DNA from: Mesodorylaimus sp. YZB2_4
Lineage: Eukaryota; Nematoda; Enoplea; Dorylaimida; Dorylaimidae
Assembly: GCA_030248295.1 (NCBI GenBank)
Contig: JASANH010000606.1
Location: 1,612,001-1,676,000 of the forward strand
Direction: 5' to 3'
DNA: 64,000 bases
Part shown: piece after piece, positions 25,717-37,200 of the stretch
Layout: each line of letters opens with the position of its first letter
Position numbering within the stretch: position 1 is the first letter of the stretch
Program-made: the position numbers and the translations under genes
Notes under the pieces: generated by a model
The model's database searches: none
Seen by the model: only the letters and a program-made list of their open reading frames with translations
Told to the model about the DNA's origin: nothing

Positions 25717-28694
25717 ATGGACCCGATGGAGGATCAGATTTGTGTTGTTCTTCAAATGGGAGTGTTCAAGGAGCACGCCAACTTCGATCGGGCCAGTTTG
25801 GATTACGAGAGTCTGAGGGAGAGGGCTCGGGTGTTTGTGGAGAAGCACTGCCCGAACCAGAAGATACCGTCCGATCGTATTCTCTTATTTCGGCATAATT
25901 ATGAATCGCAGAATATGTTGACCTTGATCCAGAATAGCATTGATGGTATAAACAATGGGACTGTCGTGGAAGCAGTTATATCGAACAAGAATGAACGCCC
26001 TGCTCATCCTCATATTCTGAACGTGCACAGTTACCTGGCTCCGACATTTTGTGATTACTGCGGTGAGATTTTGGTTGGATTAGTTCGACAAGGCCTAAAA
26101 TGCGCAAAATGCAATTTGAATTTTCATAAGAAATGCGCTTTTGCCGCACACAACAATTGTTCATGTTTGGAAAGTGGTACGCCGTCGCTGGGGACTGTGG
26201 TATCGGGCCAACAGCACCTGTTCGGCTTGCCGCACACGTTCGTTGTGCACACGTACAAGAAGCCGACCGTGTGCAAGGTGTGCAATAACCTGCTGGTGGG
26301 CATTGTGAAACAGGGACTGCAGTGCCGTGATTGTAAAGTCAACGTGCACAAAAAATGTGCTGCTGCCTTACCATTCGACTGTAGGACGGAGGTCGGGTCG
26401 GGAGGGAACCTGCTCGTCGGGGCCACCAACAGTATGAGCAGTGGATCGGCCACCATCACCAGCTCGACACCCGAAGCCATGGATGTGGAGTCGACTTTGA
26501 CACTGTCCGCACATTCGGCTTTCGAAGAACGACTAAGCACTGGCGAGCTGATCCAACTGGCGCGTATCCCCGGACAGGCGGCGATCAGGCACAGTCGCAA
26601 CAGAGCAGCACCGGTCCTGATGGAGGGATGGCTACTGCATTTCACCAATCACAATGCAACCAAACGTCGTCACTACTGGGTCATGGACGCGGCGGGCATC
26701 ACCTTACACCATACTGGCCAACCGCAGGGCACGGCCCGTTATTACAAGCACATCCCCTTGGCCGATATCTTGGGCGTGAGACCGTACGACGGGCCGCCGT
26801 TGGACCCGTCGGGACCTCCGCACTGTTTCGAAATCCAAACGGCAGCTACCATCTACTACGTCGGTGAGAACCTGGACTGGTACGTGAATCACGGAGCTGC
26901 TGGCACTGGCAGCAAAGTGACCAACAGCACGGTTCCTCAATTACCTCGACGCGAATCGGGAGTGGGGGTGGCCTCGGCCAACAAATGGCTGACGGCTATC
27001 CGCCAAGCGTTGCTGCCTCCTATGCAAGGCGAAGAACGAGCTGCGGCTGTAGCGGCTGCAGACGCCCCTGTTCTGACCGAGATGTCCGAGGAAACTCAGA
27101 TGACTCAACAGATCGCCCTCGAATTCAGCCAGCTGTACCAGTTCAATCAGCAGGAGGAGCTTGGCTCGGGGCAGTTCGGGACGGTCTATGGCGGTGTGCA
27201 CAGAAGGTAAGCACTGCACTTCTTCCAGGAGCCACCTCCAACCAGTCCTCTTTCAGCACTGGCCGCAGAGTGGCGGTGAAAGTCATTCTGAAGAGTCGAT
27301 TCGGGCGGAAGCAGAAGGAGCAATTGCGATCCGAAGTGGCCATATTGCAGAACATAAGTTACCCCGGCATCATTACATTGGAGGCCATGTTCGAGACACG
27401 AGACCGTATCTTCGTGGTCATGGAGAAGATGGAAGGGGACATGTTGGAAATGATACTCAGCAATCGAATGGGTCGATTGACTGAGCGAGTGACAAAGTTT
27501 TTGATCATTCAAATTTTGAAAGCCCTGAAATATCTTCATTCGCAAGACATCGCCCATTGCGACTTGAAACCAGAAAACGTCCTTTTGAATTCGGCCGAAA
27601 GCGACTTTCCCCAAACCAAGTTATGCGACTTTGGATATGCACGAATCATCGGCGAGAATACGTTTAGAAAGACGGTGGTCGGCACACCGGCTTATCTGGC
27701 ACCCGAAGTGCTGCAGAAACGTGGTAACTATCATCTGCGCGGGGGTCCACTCTTCTTGGGTCTTGCCCAGTTCCTGTATTGCCTGACTGCTGTATGCTCT
27801 GGGGTCGATTCGTACAGTACCTCCTTGCTCTCCGCAGTTAGCACGAATGAAGTTCTCGGATACCCGCCTGAGGGATGCCTGCCTGAAGGTATGAATCCTG
27901 TCCACGACCTGTGTAACCAAACCTGGCGGGCATAGGAGGGAGTGCGGCCGACCGAAGTCGGTGGGACAAAAACTGTGAATGGAGCAAGGCAAGTCTTGCG
28001 TTGCGACTATACCTACGGCTGAAACAGCGACCCGTGGAGTTGACGTTCCCAGCCAGGGAAAGTATCGATTACTCTTTCCCACTGTCCATGGCCTACCAGG
28101 CACGAAGGCACCCAGGTTCACTTCAGATGGTCAGACGTGGGTCACTGCAGACACCCAACGCCCGAGCCATAGGACCTTTGGCTCTCACTGCACTTGGCTA
28201 CATCCCATCACGGTGACGACGTGACCTTTTTTCAGGATACAATAAAAGTCTGGACATGTGGTCAGTCGGAGTGGTCATATACGTGACCCTGAGTGGCACG
28301 TTCCCGTTCAACGAAGGAGAGGAGATCGCGGAGCAGATTCAGAATGCGGGTAAGTGCCCTCGCCCTCCCCCCCCGCCCCGTGACACTGTTGCCTGTCTAG
28401 CTTTCATGTACCCGCCTAATCCTTGGAGCGAAGTGTCACGCGAGGCCATCGATCTGATCACCAAGCTATTGCGTGTCAACGTGAGTCTACCTCCTTGTCA
28501 CACTCTGCAGCCCCCCACAACTTGTCTGGCCATTGCAGATCGAGGAACGTTTGACTATCGACGACTGTTTTGAGCACCTTTGGTTTCGGGACACTCAAAT
28601 GTTCGCTGATTTGAAAGGACTGGAAGCGCATTTGGGCATCCGTTACTTGACGACGGAAGAGGAAGAACTGAAACTGCTGGCTATCACTGGCTAG
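25717..28694 (+). CDS. PRKD: Protein kinase D (PKD/DKF) Ser/Thr kinase
   Basis: Diacylglycerol- and PKC-responsive kinase of the CAMK group, acting at Golgi, plasma membrane and nucleus. Exons: 25712-27206 (ATG 25717), 27257-27723, 28236-28349, 28401-28480 and 28539-28694; about 768 residues. Order: N-terminal ubiquitin-like region; C1a ([17 protein letters not shown]…) about 99-148; C1b ([17 protein letters not shown]…) about 170-219; PH domain ([22 protein letters not shown]…); kinase domain with [33 protein letters not shown] and APEVL, then [32 protein letters not shown]. The two activation-loop serines of vertebrate PKD are both Thr here ([11 protein letters not shown]). The start is the first ATG after an acceptor; a 5' coding exon cannot be excluded. 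A 512-bp intron interrupts the kinase C-lobe. Confidence 0.95.
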
Positions 28695-29173
28695 GCACAG
28701 GCTGGGGTGGGGAGGGACGACCACTTAGGTTGGCTCATGTACACTGTTTCGGGTGCACGAGTCCTAATATTAGTGATTTGCTTGGTTTTACAGCATGGCG
28801 CATCTTAGCCTTGTATTTCTGGCTGCACAGTGCAGTGAGAGTGGCCACTTTAATGGCGTGCCGTTGTTTTTAAGAGATTGAGTGATAAAACTTGTATGTA
28901 AACAGTCATAAAGATTATTGTGAATTTCCTTCTGTCTGCGAAGTCAAGCGGAAACCAGCAATAAATCCACAAGGTGACAAGGTTAACTTTAAATTCCCGC
29001 ACTTTTGCTATAAGTTTTTTAACATGTGAGCAAAGTGCCAGCGCCAGGCCAAGTATGCGCCAGCCGGCTGGTCGCGGTCGCTGTCGCTGTCGCTGCTGGC
29101 TGTTTCTTTTGTTGGTCCACCCTCGGTCGGTGGAAAGGGAATTGTGGTCATAGCGTGTCTGTGCATGATCGCC
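28695..29173. other. Intergenic PKD - ARMC8
   Basis: 479 bp between same-strand genes. AATAAA-containing sequence occurs at about 28960. A short CGCTGT microsatellite-like run is at about 29078-29095. No coding sequence recognised. Confidence 0.5.
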
Positions 29174-32100
29174 ATGGATAACGTACAAGATACGGAAATG
29201 GTGAGAGTACCTACTGAGCCATGGTCATGTGTATGGGACAGCTTTTAAGCACTTGCTTTGCAGGTTGCAGCCGAAGAATATCAGGAACCTGCATACGTAA
29301 GTCATGCTTCGCTGTCGCAGGTGAACGAAGCTGAAAAACGAATGCTTATAAAGTAAGCGGTGCTGCTAATGTTTTTTATGCTGTAGGTAGATTGGAATGT
29401 ATTTGATGGTGATGGGATTGACCTACATAGTCTTTAATAATTTTTCTGGAAGCTTTCATGTACGTTGCTAGGCAATGGAAACATGCATCGATCGGCAGTT
29501 CGCGACAGAAGGAGCTCATTCGACAACGCAATTTCATACCGCAGTATGTTTTTTTGATTGGAAACTTTAAATTACCTGATTCACCGACCTCGCTGGGGAA
29601 TGCTCCCATTCAGTCAATATCGAATTCGCGCTGGTTTGTCTATTCAGCGTTCGGAACAGTTTTGGTCCGCCCTAAAATTTTTGAAATTACTGTGCAGCTT
29701 GTAGGACTAGTCCCTATCTTTGGTTAGATCTATCGCCCTAATGCCCAATGCTTTAACAGTGAATTGTTCTCCTTTCAGATTGATCGCTCTTTTGGACGAC
29801 GAGAATGAACACGAAGAGCTGTTAAAAGAAGTGGCAATACTTCTGGGAAGTGTGGCCAAAGGGTCACAGGAGACCGTCGATTCGTTGGTCGATGCTGGTG
29901 CAGTTCAAATTATGTTGAAGGGCAAGCCAAGTTATCAACAAAAGTGTGAAACTAACTATTGCGGTTTTATTTTCAGCTTTACTTCATGGTCATCACCCCT
30001 ACGTCGAGGCTTGTTTGAGATGCCTACGCTCGATATTTCTCAACGCTAGTATCATTCCAACCAAATATATATATCATGTAAGTCGGTTCCGGAACTTCCC
30101 CCTAATCGCTCGATCGCTCTTGATCTCTTTAGGATCCCAGCACTGTGCCAGTGTTGCTCAGTATCGCTAATCTATCTCCGTGCAACCAAGAATGCGTTGC
30201 AATCGTATTGTCCCGGTCTTGCCAGGTAAACCGTACATTGCGTAGAATTCTGACAAGACATTATTTTCTTTAGACCGCCGTTCAACAAAACGCCTTATTG
30301 CATGCTGGCGCAGTGGAAACCATGGCTCCTTTATTATTCAGTGGCCTAGTTAACGTACGTATTCTGGCCACTGCATTCGTTCCATCACGATTAATTGTTC
30401 GTACGTTGTTTCAGGTCCAGCTATGCGCTTTGGCTTTCTTCGCAGCCTTATGCGGCAGAAACTACGATGCGGCGTTCAGTGTGGCAAACTGTAAGTTATA
30501 CTTCGTTCCAGAAGTATAGGCTGCGTGCATGCCTTTCTCTTTTCAGTTGTTCATCTGGGCCGTCCCCTTCTCGAACAGTTTGTTTCGCAAATGTCCCGCG
30601 CCAACGTATTGACCATGCAGATAGCTGCGGCTAAATGGTAAGTTATGCGAGCGTATTCAAAGAATCAGCGTATTACAGTTGTTGCTTTTAGTTTGACAAT
30701 TATTTGCCGCGCTGGAGCCATTGAGAGCAGCCATAATATTGTCACCCTGAAAGTAATACTTGTTAGTCTGTTTTTCCTAGCTAACCTACTGTATGCGCTG
30801 TATATTTCATAGGTCATGCCTACTCTGGTCCGTGGTTCCAAAACGGATCCGGTTCTCGGTTCTCCTGCGCTGCGCGTGCAAGCCCTTGAAACTCTGGCTT
30901 ATCTGATCGAGGAGCATTTGGAACTTCAGCGGCTAACATCGTGGAACAACCAATGCTTAAAGATTTTAAGCACATGCCTCAACGGGATTGAAAATGACGT
31001 GGTGAGAAGGCGTCGATCGAGGCTTATTTTTTTTATAATCACTGAAACTGTTGTGGATGTTTTCCAGGAGGATGAAAGGCTCGTTGAAAATTTGCATTCT
31101 GGAGCTCTTTCCGTCGTCGCTGCTCTGGCTTCAAATGACGAGGAGATTCGTAAAAAGGTACGGCTGCTTGATATCGAGTGAATATTCAGTCCTAATAATA
31201 TTTCTTGCAGGTCATCAGCGAGATCCCGAATCTTCTCGACCATGTCGTCCGCGGCCTCAATTCGACTGACCGGCCGGTCAAGTTAGTCAGTGCTTGTACG
31301 AAGTGTTTGCACTCATTGAGTCGCTCAGTTGAACAATTACGGACTACGTTTTTGGACCGTCAGCTCTGGCGTCGTTTGTTGAACGTAAGTGCAGTTGTGG
31401 TACGTGTCCCAGGCAAACGTACTAAACACTACTATAGTTTATTTTGCAGTTAGTCCAACACCAAGATGAAGATTTGGCGGCTACGGCCTCCGCGGTTTTG
31501 TGTAATTTAGCTCTGGAGTTCTCGCCTAACAAAACGGTAAATCGTGTCAGCCGTAGAAGGGAAGAATAGCCTTGTCGAATGTCCTTGTTTCAGCCTTTGG
31601 TCGAAGCCGGGTGTATCGAAATACTGTGCGATTTGGCTCGCCGTGAGGAGCCATCGCTTCGTCTGAATGGAATTTGGGGACTAATGGTAAGCATGGGCTT
31701 GGTCATTGGACGCAATGCTCATCCGTCTTTTCAAATATGTTCATTGTTCATTTAAGAACTTGGCTTTCCGCGCCGACGAGAAAGTGAAGCAGAATATTGT
31801 CAGTGCGTTGAGTCCTGAGCAATTACTGAGACTTCTGACTGAGACGCCTCCCGATTCGCCTATGGTCCTGCGATTGTTGGGTCTGTTAAGAAACTTGCTG
31901 TCAAATAAAGTGGTAAGTGCTATGATGCGCTAACGGATAGTGGCATTGCCTGTGGCTTGTTTTCGAATTACTATGGCACTGATCTCATATTTAGTATATC
32001 GATCGACTAATGAGCAGCTACGGGGCCAGCGTGATGCAAGCAATCATCTTCGTCTTGGAGGGCGATTATTCAGCGGAAGCGAAAGAACAGGTTGGCTTGT

Positions 32101-33742
32101 CTGCGTATCTGTAGGTGGGGTATCTGTTCTGAAGGGTCTTTTACCTCATTTGCACCATCACTGCGCTCGTGACAGTGCATGTGACTTTTTTCAGACCTTG
32201 TGCGTGCTGTCAAACATCGCGGAAGGAGATTCAGCCAAGGATTTCATCATGTCCAATGAAGACGTGCTGAGGAAGATCACAAACTACATGGTACGATTTG
32301 AGTCATTTTGTCACTGTGCCGTACTATCGAGCTTTTTGTTCCAGGTGCACGCTAACACTCGGCTGCAAGTGGCCGCTACGTCTTGTATTTGTAATCTTGT
32401 TTGGAAAGATAACCCAGGTCTGCCTTGATGCCTTGATATGTTGTGCATGCCATAAGAAAGATGTTTCTTTGCAGGGTTTCTAGAGAGGCAAGGGAAATTG
32501 CGCGAATTGGGCTTGGCCACGAGATTGCAGCAGTTGTACCAGCAACAGAAAAACGACCCCATACTTTATGACAAGTAAGTAGTAGCTGCTGTATTGGAGG
32601 AAGCCTGGGACCGACGCACAACAAAAGGCCGCGCGACAAATGATCGTGGCCAAAAGACCGCGTGCAATAAGACCGCAGACACAGATGACCACGGCGACAA
32701 AAGACCGCGTTTTGATACTTTGTTACATAAGAATAGCTGGCACTTTTCCTGTTTGGTCCCCAACATAGGTTAGATTAGGCTGGTTTTAGGCTTAGGCTTA
32801 GTCTGGTATAAGACTTAAGCTTAGGCTGATATCAGGCTTCAGCCAGCCTTACATCAGCCTTTGCCTGGGGACCAAACAGCAAAAGCGCCTGGATTCAGTC
32901 AGCTGGTACTCATGAGGAATGACTAGTTCCCCCAGCGACCGCGGATTTGGCATACTTCCCCGATGCCGCGTTCTTTGTAAAATACTGTACATTTCAGCTG
33001 CGGCACTTGACGGCACTGCACCTTTCACTGTGTCTGATAATCCAACAGTTACCAATGCAACATGTTAATGCTTTTCTCCTTGAGAAGCAGAAGCTTATTC
33101 TTCCTTTTCCAACACGATACTTTTCATCTGTTTTAGCTGTATCAGGAGCTGTGTGCGAATGATGACTCCTTTGTGACTGCGTCGTTAGCCCTCTGCATCC
33201 GAGCAGGACACTTCGCCTTCTTATAAAATATGCATTTCCTGAAAATCTTTCCCTCTTTCCTTCTTCTTGACAAATCATTAAGGTATCCGTGATGAAGGAA
33301 CAAATCGCAGTCTTTCTGACTCTCGATAACAGCCAAAGGCATTTCATAATTACATCAGAAAAATAGCAACATCAATACACCATCTATCTGACCTTCTTTG
33401 TTTATTTTCGGTCATTTTGTGTTCGGTCTTTTTACACGCGGTATTATGACCAGCGGTCAATTTGTCAGGCGGTCTTTTGTTGGCGGTCTTTTGTCATGTA
33501 ACCGCCCGGGACTTGGTATTAAAGGGGACAGTTGTAGGGCACACAAGGCTCAGGGTGGCACCAACAGTGTTCAACATAACTTCGGATGAATTTGATGCTT
33601 TTTGAAAAAAACTATGGTTGTACTTTGGAGGGAAATGCATAAGCAGTCTTTCTGACAGCCCGATCCAGATCAGACGTCATCACCATTAGTCACTTTTCAC
33701 TTTCCTTTTAGAGTGAAAATCGCGCTGCAGCACTTGGCCTGA
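29174..33742 (+). CDS. ARMC8: ARMC8, armadillo-repeat subunit of the CTLH (GID) E3 ubiquitin ligase
   Basis: Scaffold/substrate-receptor-binding subunit of the CTLH complex (yeast Gid5/Vid28). 22 coding exons: 29174-29200, 29264-29296, 29321-29352, 29472-29543, 29779-29921, 29977-30077, 30133-30225, 30274-30354, 30415-30490, 30547-30637, 30692-30752, 30813-31001, 31068-31157, 31211-31384, 31450-31536, 31594-31686, 31757-31912, 31995-32090, 32195-32290, 32345-32417, 32475-32574 and 33712-33742. All phases agree. Diagnostic blocks: HHPYVEACLRCLRSIF, ALETLAYLIEEHLELQRL, CLHSLSRSVEQLRTTF, LCNLALEFSPNKTPL, LRLNGIWGLMNLAF, VLRLLGLLRNLLS, NIAEGDSAKDFIMSNEDVL and the C-terminal KIALQHLA. Repeats fill nearly the whole chain. 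Intron 5 begins with GC at 29922. The last intron (1137 bp) carries nested inverted-repeat elements; the final exon is 31 nt. Confidence 0.95.
32595..33515 (-). mobile_element. Inverted-repeat element with GACCGC-rich arms, MULE-like relic
   Basis: Left arm (about 32603-32710) and right arm (about 33401-33510, inverted) both consist of tandem variants of ACAAAAGACCGC, in opposite orientation. This structure occurs in foldback and Mutator-like elements. Inside, on the minus strand (33342-33142), a short frame has YL…RKC…KKAKCPARM…VTKES-FAH. That pattern recalls the FLYWCH zinc finger found at the N-terminus of many MULE transposases, but the final His is not intact and no catalytic domain is present. 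No clean target-site duplication was found. The whole element sits in the last intron of ARMC8. MULE assignment is tentative. Confidence 0.45.
32739..32889. repeat. 151-bp near-palindromic MITE nested in the ARMC8 intron element
   Basis: Positions 32739-32762 and 32866-32889 are inverted repeats matching at 22 of 24 bases (core CTGTTTGGTCCCCA). The interior has many TTAGGC/TTAGGCT units (for example at 32787-32800) and their complements, so the whole segment could fold as one long hairpin. It lies within the left part of the larger GACCGC element, so it is either a later insertion or an internal structure of that element. Confidence 0.7.
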
Positions 33743-34256
33743 TAAATTATCGACTGCTCTTATTCACGTTTGCACATTTTTATTTGTCTTGTTCGGGATG
33801 GTTTGTTCGTCGGAGTGGTGCATCTATTATTTGTGAATAGCGCTGTGAGAGCACGTCTTTTTCGTTAAGTTAATGAAATTTGCATGACGCTATTTACAAA
33901 GCTCGGCAGCTATAAAAAATAACCGTAGAACTGAACCCATGTTGTATATACAAAAGGCACTTGGAACGTAAAAACTTGCATCACAAAATAAGGAGACAAC
34001 AGTACAACATCGCTGCTGCCCCATTTGGTAAAATACTGTAACATTGTTCAGGCCTTCCCGTCTCAAATAAAATAGAACATGCCCCAAAAATCCCCTCGCA
34101 AGAACGAAGTTACAAAATGTCTGTCTCTGACAGTGTACTCGATTAGGACATGCTTGGCTAGGCGAATGGTCCTGAGTCCATTTGGCCAGTAATACCAAGT
34201 AAGTGCACGTTGCATCCCCGAAGTCAAGCACTACCCATAATAGAGGGAACATAACC
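33743..34256. other. Convergent 3' intergenic ARMC8 / CIN85-like
   Basis: 514 bp tail-to-tail spacer, presumably both 3' UTRs. No gene or repeat seen. Confidence 0.5.
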
Positions 34257-37200
34257 TTAAAGTTTCTGAAGTTTTTCGCTGTTGGCAGCGATTCGAGTTT
34301 CCAATTCCTTAATTTTATTCGCTGTATCGCGTCGGAATGCGTCAAAAGCAGCTAAAAGCTGATCGAATTCTTCCCGACGGACGTAATCGTTTGGAACAGC
34401 GATCGAATTGTCCGCTGTGATGGTTGCTGAAAAGGATCAGATCGTAACTCAGATCAGTGGGTCTACCTCTCACGCTAGCGTTTGACTCGTGGCCAGGTAA
34501 ATCATTTAGTATGTCCGTCCACCAGCCATGGGTACCCATACATGTTTGATGACGCGATCAAACATGAACACTCGCTCCAATTGCCCATTCAATAAGAAGC
34601 CGCACTACACCTGCTCTACACAACTGGAACCTTAACTCAAAGAGTCAGCTGGCTAAGGCATTGGTCCCGCACGGCTTGGGAGACCGCAGTTCTATTCCGG
34701 CTAAGGACGGCACGTTAGTAAGTCCATCACTGGGCCCCTGGCTCTGGGTGACTCACCCAGTACCGACCGTCATGTGAAGGCCGATGGAATTAGGAACACC
34801 AGTCGGGAAGGGCCCTCCCTTCTCGCCCAGTATCGTCCTGGGACGCTGGTGCTGGCACAGGATACCATCGTGTGGAGGTGCTCGTCAGAGGGAAGCTGCC
34901 GTGAGAGTTGGTTGCCTAACTCCAGCTACGAGTATATCATAACTGCTGGATAGGCAAAACGGGCTGGAAGTCCCGTGGGGCAAACTGGGGCGGCACGGAG
35001 CCCAAACCCATTAAAGTAAATGTTCGAGCACCCACTTACCGTCATTTTTCACCTCAGCGGTCGGTGACTTTGGTGGTTTCTTTGGCAAAACCGGTACAGG
35101 CAATGCTTTCGGAGGCAAGATTGACGAAGCAGTTTTTGTAAGCACGGCTGTCATTGCAGGTTGTTGCGTCTAAAACAGGGCAAAATGGCTATCAGTTTAA
35201 CTTACCCCTAACAGACCAAACTGACTCACCACAGCCATCTCCTTCAGGAAAGCTTGTGACGGCGGCCTTTTGCTAGGATTCTTCGGTCTGTGCGCAGTTA
35301 GATGCGGCAACGTTTCGGTTTCCCTCGCTGTACATCCAAAGTCGTCTGAAAAGCCAAAATCGCGTTACAGCCAACCGTAATTACACAGCAGCCCACACAC
35401 GGCAGACTGTCGAACGTCGAATCATAAACCAGTTTTATTTCTCTTACCCATCCTCCCCCGTTCACCGCGGCCTAAATATTTGCTTCAATGCATAAAAGTG
35501 ACGAAATCGAATTATACACTGGTTCTAGGAAACGTTTAGCATCTCGTCTGCTATTCTTTGAATCGTAACCACAGTCTCGCGCAGACGATGCTCGTCACAG
35601 TTGACAGTCACAAACAACACACATATTTTAAGATTTACCTGGCTTATTTTCCACCAAATTTGATTGCTTTTCACCATTTTTTCGCGGCGACGGGGATTTT
35701 TTGCGACCAGCAGGGAACCATTTGTCCGGAAAGATGGATTTTGATTTTTGGATAAAAGTCGACGCAACGCTCGATTTCTCGGGCTTCTTTATTTCAACAG
35801 CCGATGTGGGCGACGATGCAGCCGCAGCCACCGCCTGCGTGCCCTCGGAAGCCATTGCTTGTTTGCACTCGAAAGCCGTGTCACTGGACGCTTCCGCAGG
35901 TTTCGTAATGACAGGCAGCTTCGGCGGCACTGTCGTTGAATCCGGCTTGATTCCCGCAAAACTTCGCTTTATTGATTCTGAAGACGGGAAAATGCCTGGT
36001 TTCAACTTTGATGGCTTAGCGGGCAATGGCGGAGGGGCTGTGGTGGCAAGCGATGGCTTCGTCGACGTTTCGTCTGCCTGGAGCGAAACAAGCCCGATAA
36101 TCCATATAATTACACAGACACGCCAAGACTACTCACCTCTTCAGCACTGATCTCAGTGACGCATGCTGACGGGAATGTGCCACGCTTATTGTTCACTTCG
36201 CCCAGCCACACTTCTTTGGTGCCCTTGACTTCTTTCGACAATACAATCACCACGTTGCCGACCTGTAGCGGCAGCTCCCCTTCCTCATCACCTTGGTAAG
36301 GCCGTAAGGCTTTGGCGTACTCTGAAAATAAAATACTTTTAAAAACGATCGCTAGCAGCTAGCGCGAGCTGTGCCTCATTGTCAGAATGAACGAAAACCA
36401 ATGCCTCGTGCCAGTATCCCGATCCTGCCCGGTCAACACCCACACCATCCCCTCCAGGCTCAAGCATTCCAGGTTATTGAGTCATAAAGAAACAAGCAGA
36501 CGCGCAAGCCAAACACCTGCCCTGCAAATAGTCTCATTCAAGGGGCAAAGCCGGATTTGATTCGCGGCCGCTGAACAATTCTCGCATGCCTCATTCCTCC
36601 ACAACACGGCCCTGACCTTGGTGACATCTGGTTGAGTGAGACAAGGCTTTCTCATCGCAGCTTCTGCCCGCACGTCCTTCTGCCAGCTACAGTACATCAC
36701 ATACCTCTGGGTTTTGCGGGAGTATTCCCCGACAATGGCACTTCGTTGGTGGACAGTTTTGTAAGGAATACATGTTTCAATGAATTCTCCAGCTCGGCCC
36801 TAATTCCAGAAATTTCGTTATGCGGAATAGACGGATTTTTGAATTCTGATGGCACCAAATCAGAGCTCAATGTCTCCGTTGTATCATTCTAAAATTAAAA
36901 CAAAAACATAAACGAGTCTCATTTTACTCTCGTTTGGTTACTGTTCGTGTTCTCGGACTCTTCATGACGAACAAGGACCATTTTCAAGGGACCTTTCCCA
37001 TACCTTTCCAATGCTGGCATCAGAAGTATCGCCGCGAACCTCTACGTCGCCAGAGCTAGTAATATTGTCGGAAGGAAGACTAGAATTAATCACTGACGTT
37101 GTGTTAGAATCGGGCATGACTTCGTCATTGGAGGCAACAACTGATTGTGAGTCAGTTGCAAGCGGTGCGGCTGATTGAGGCTGGTCATCTCTGGCAGACT

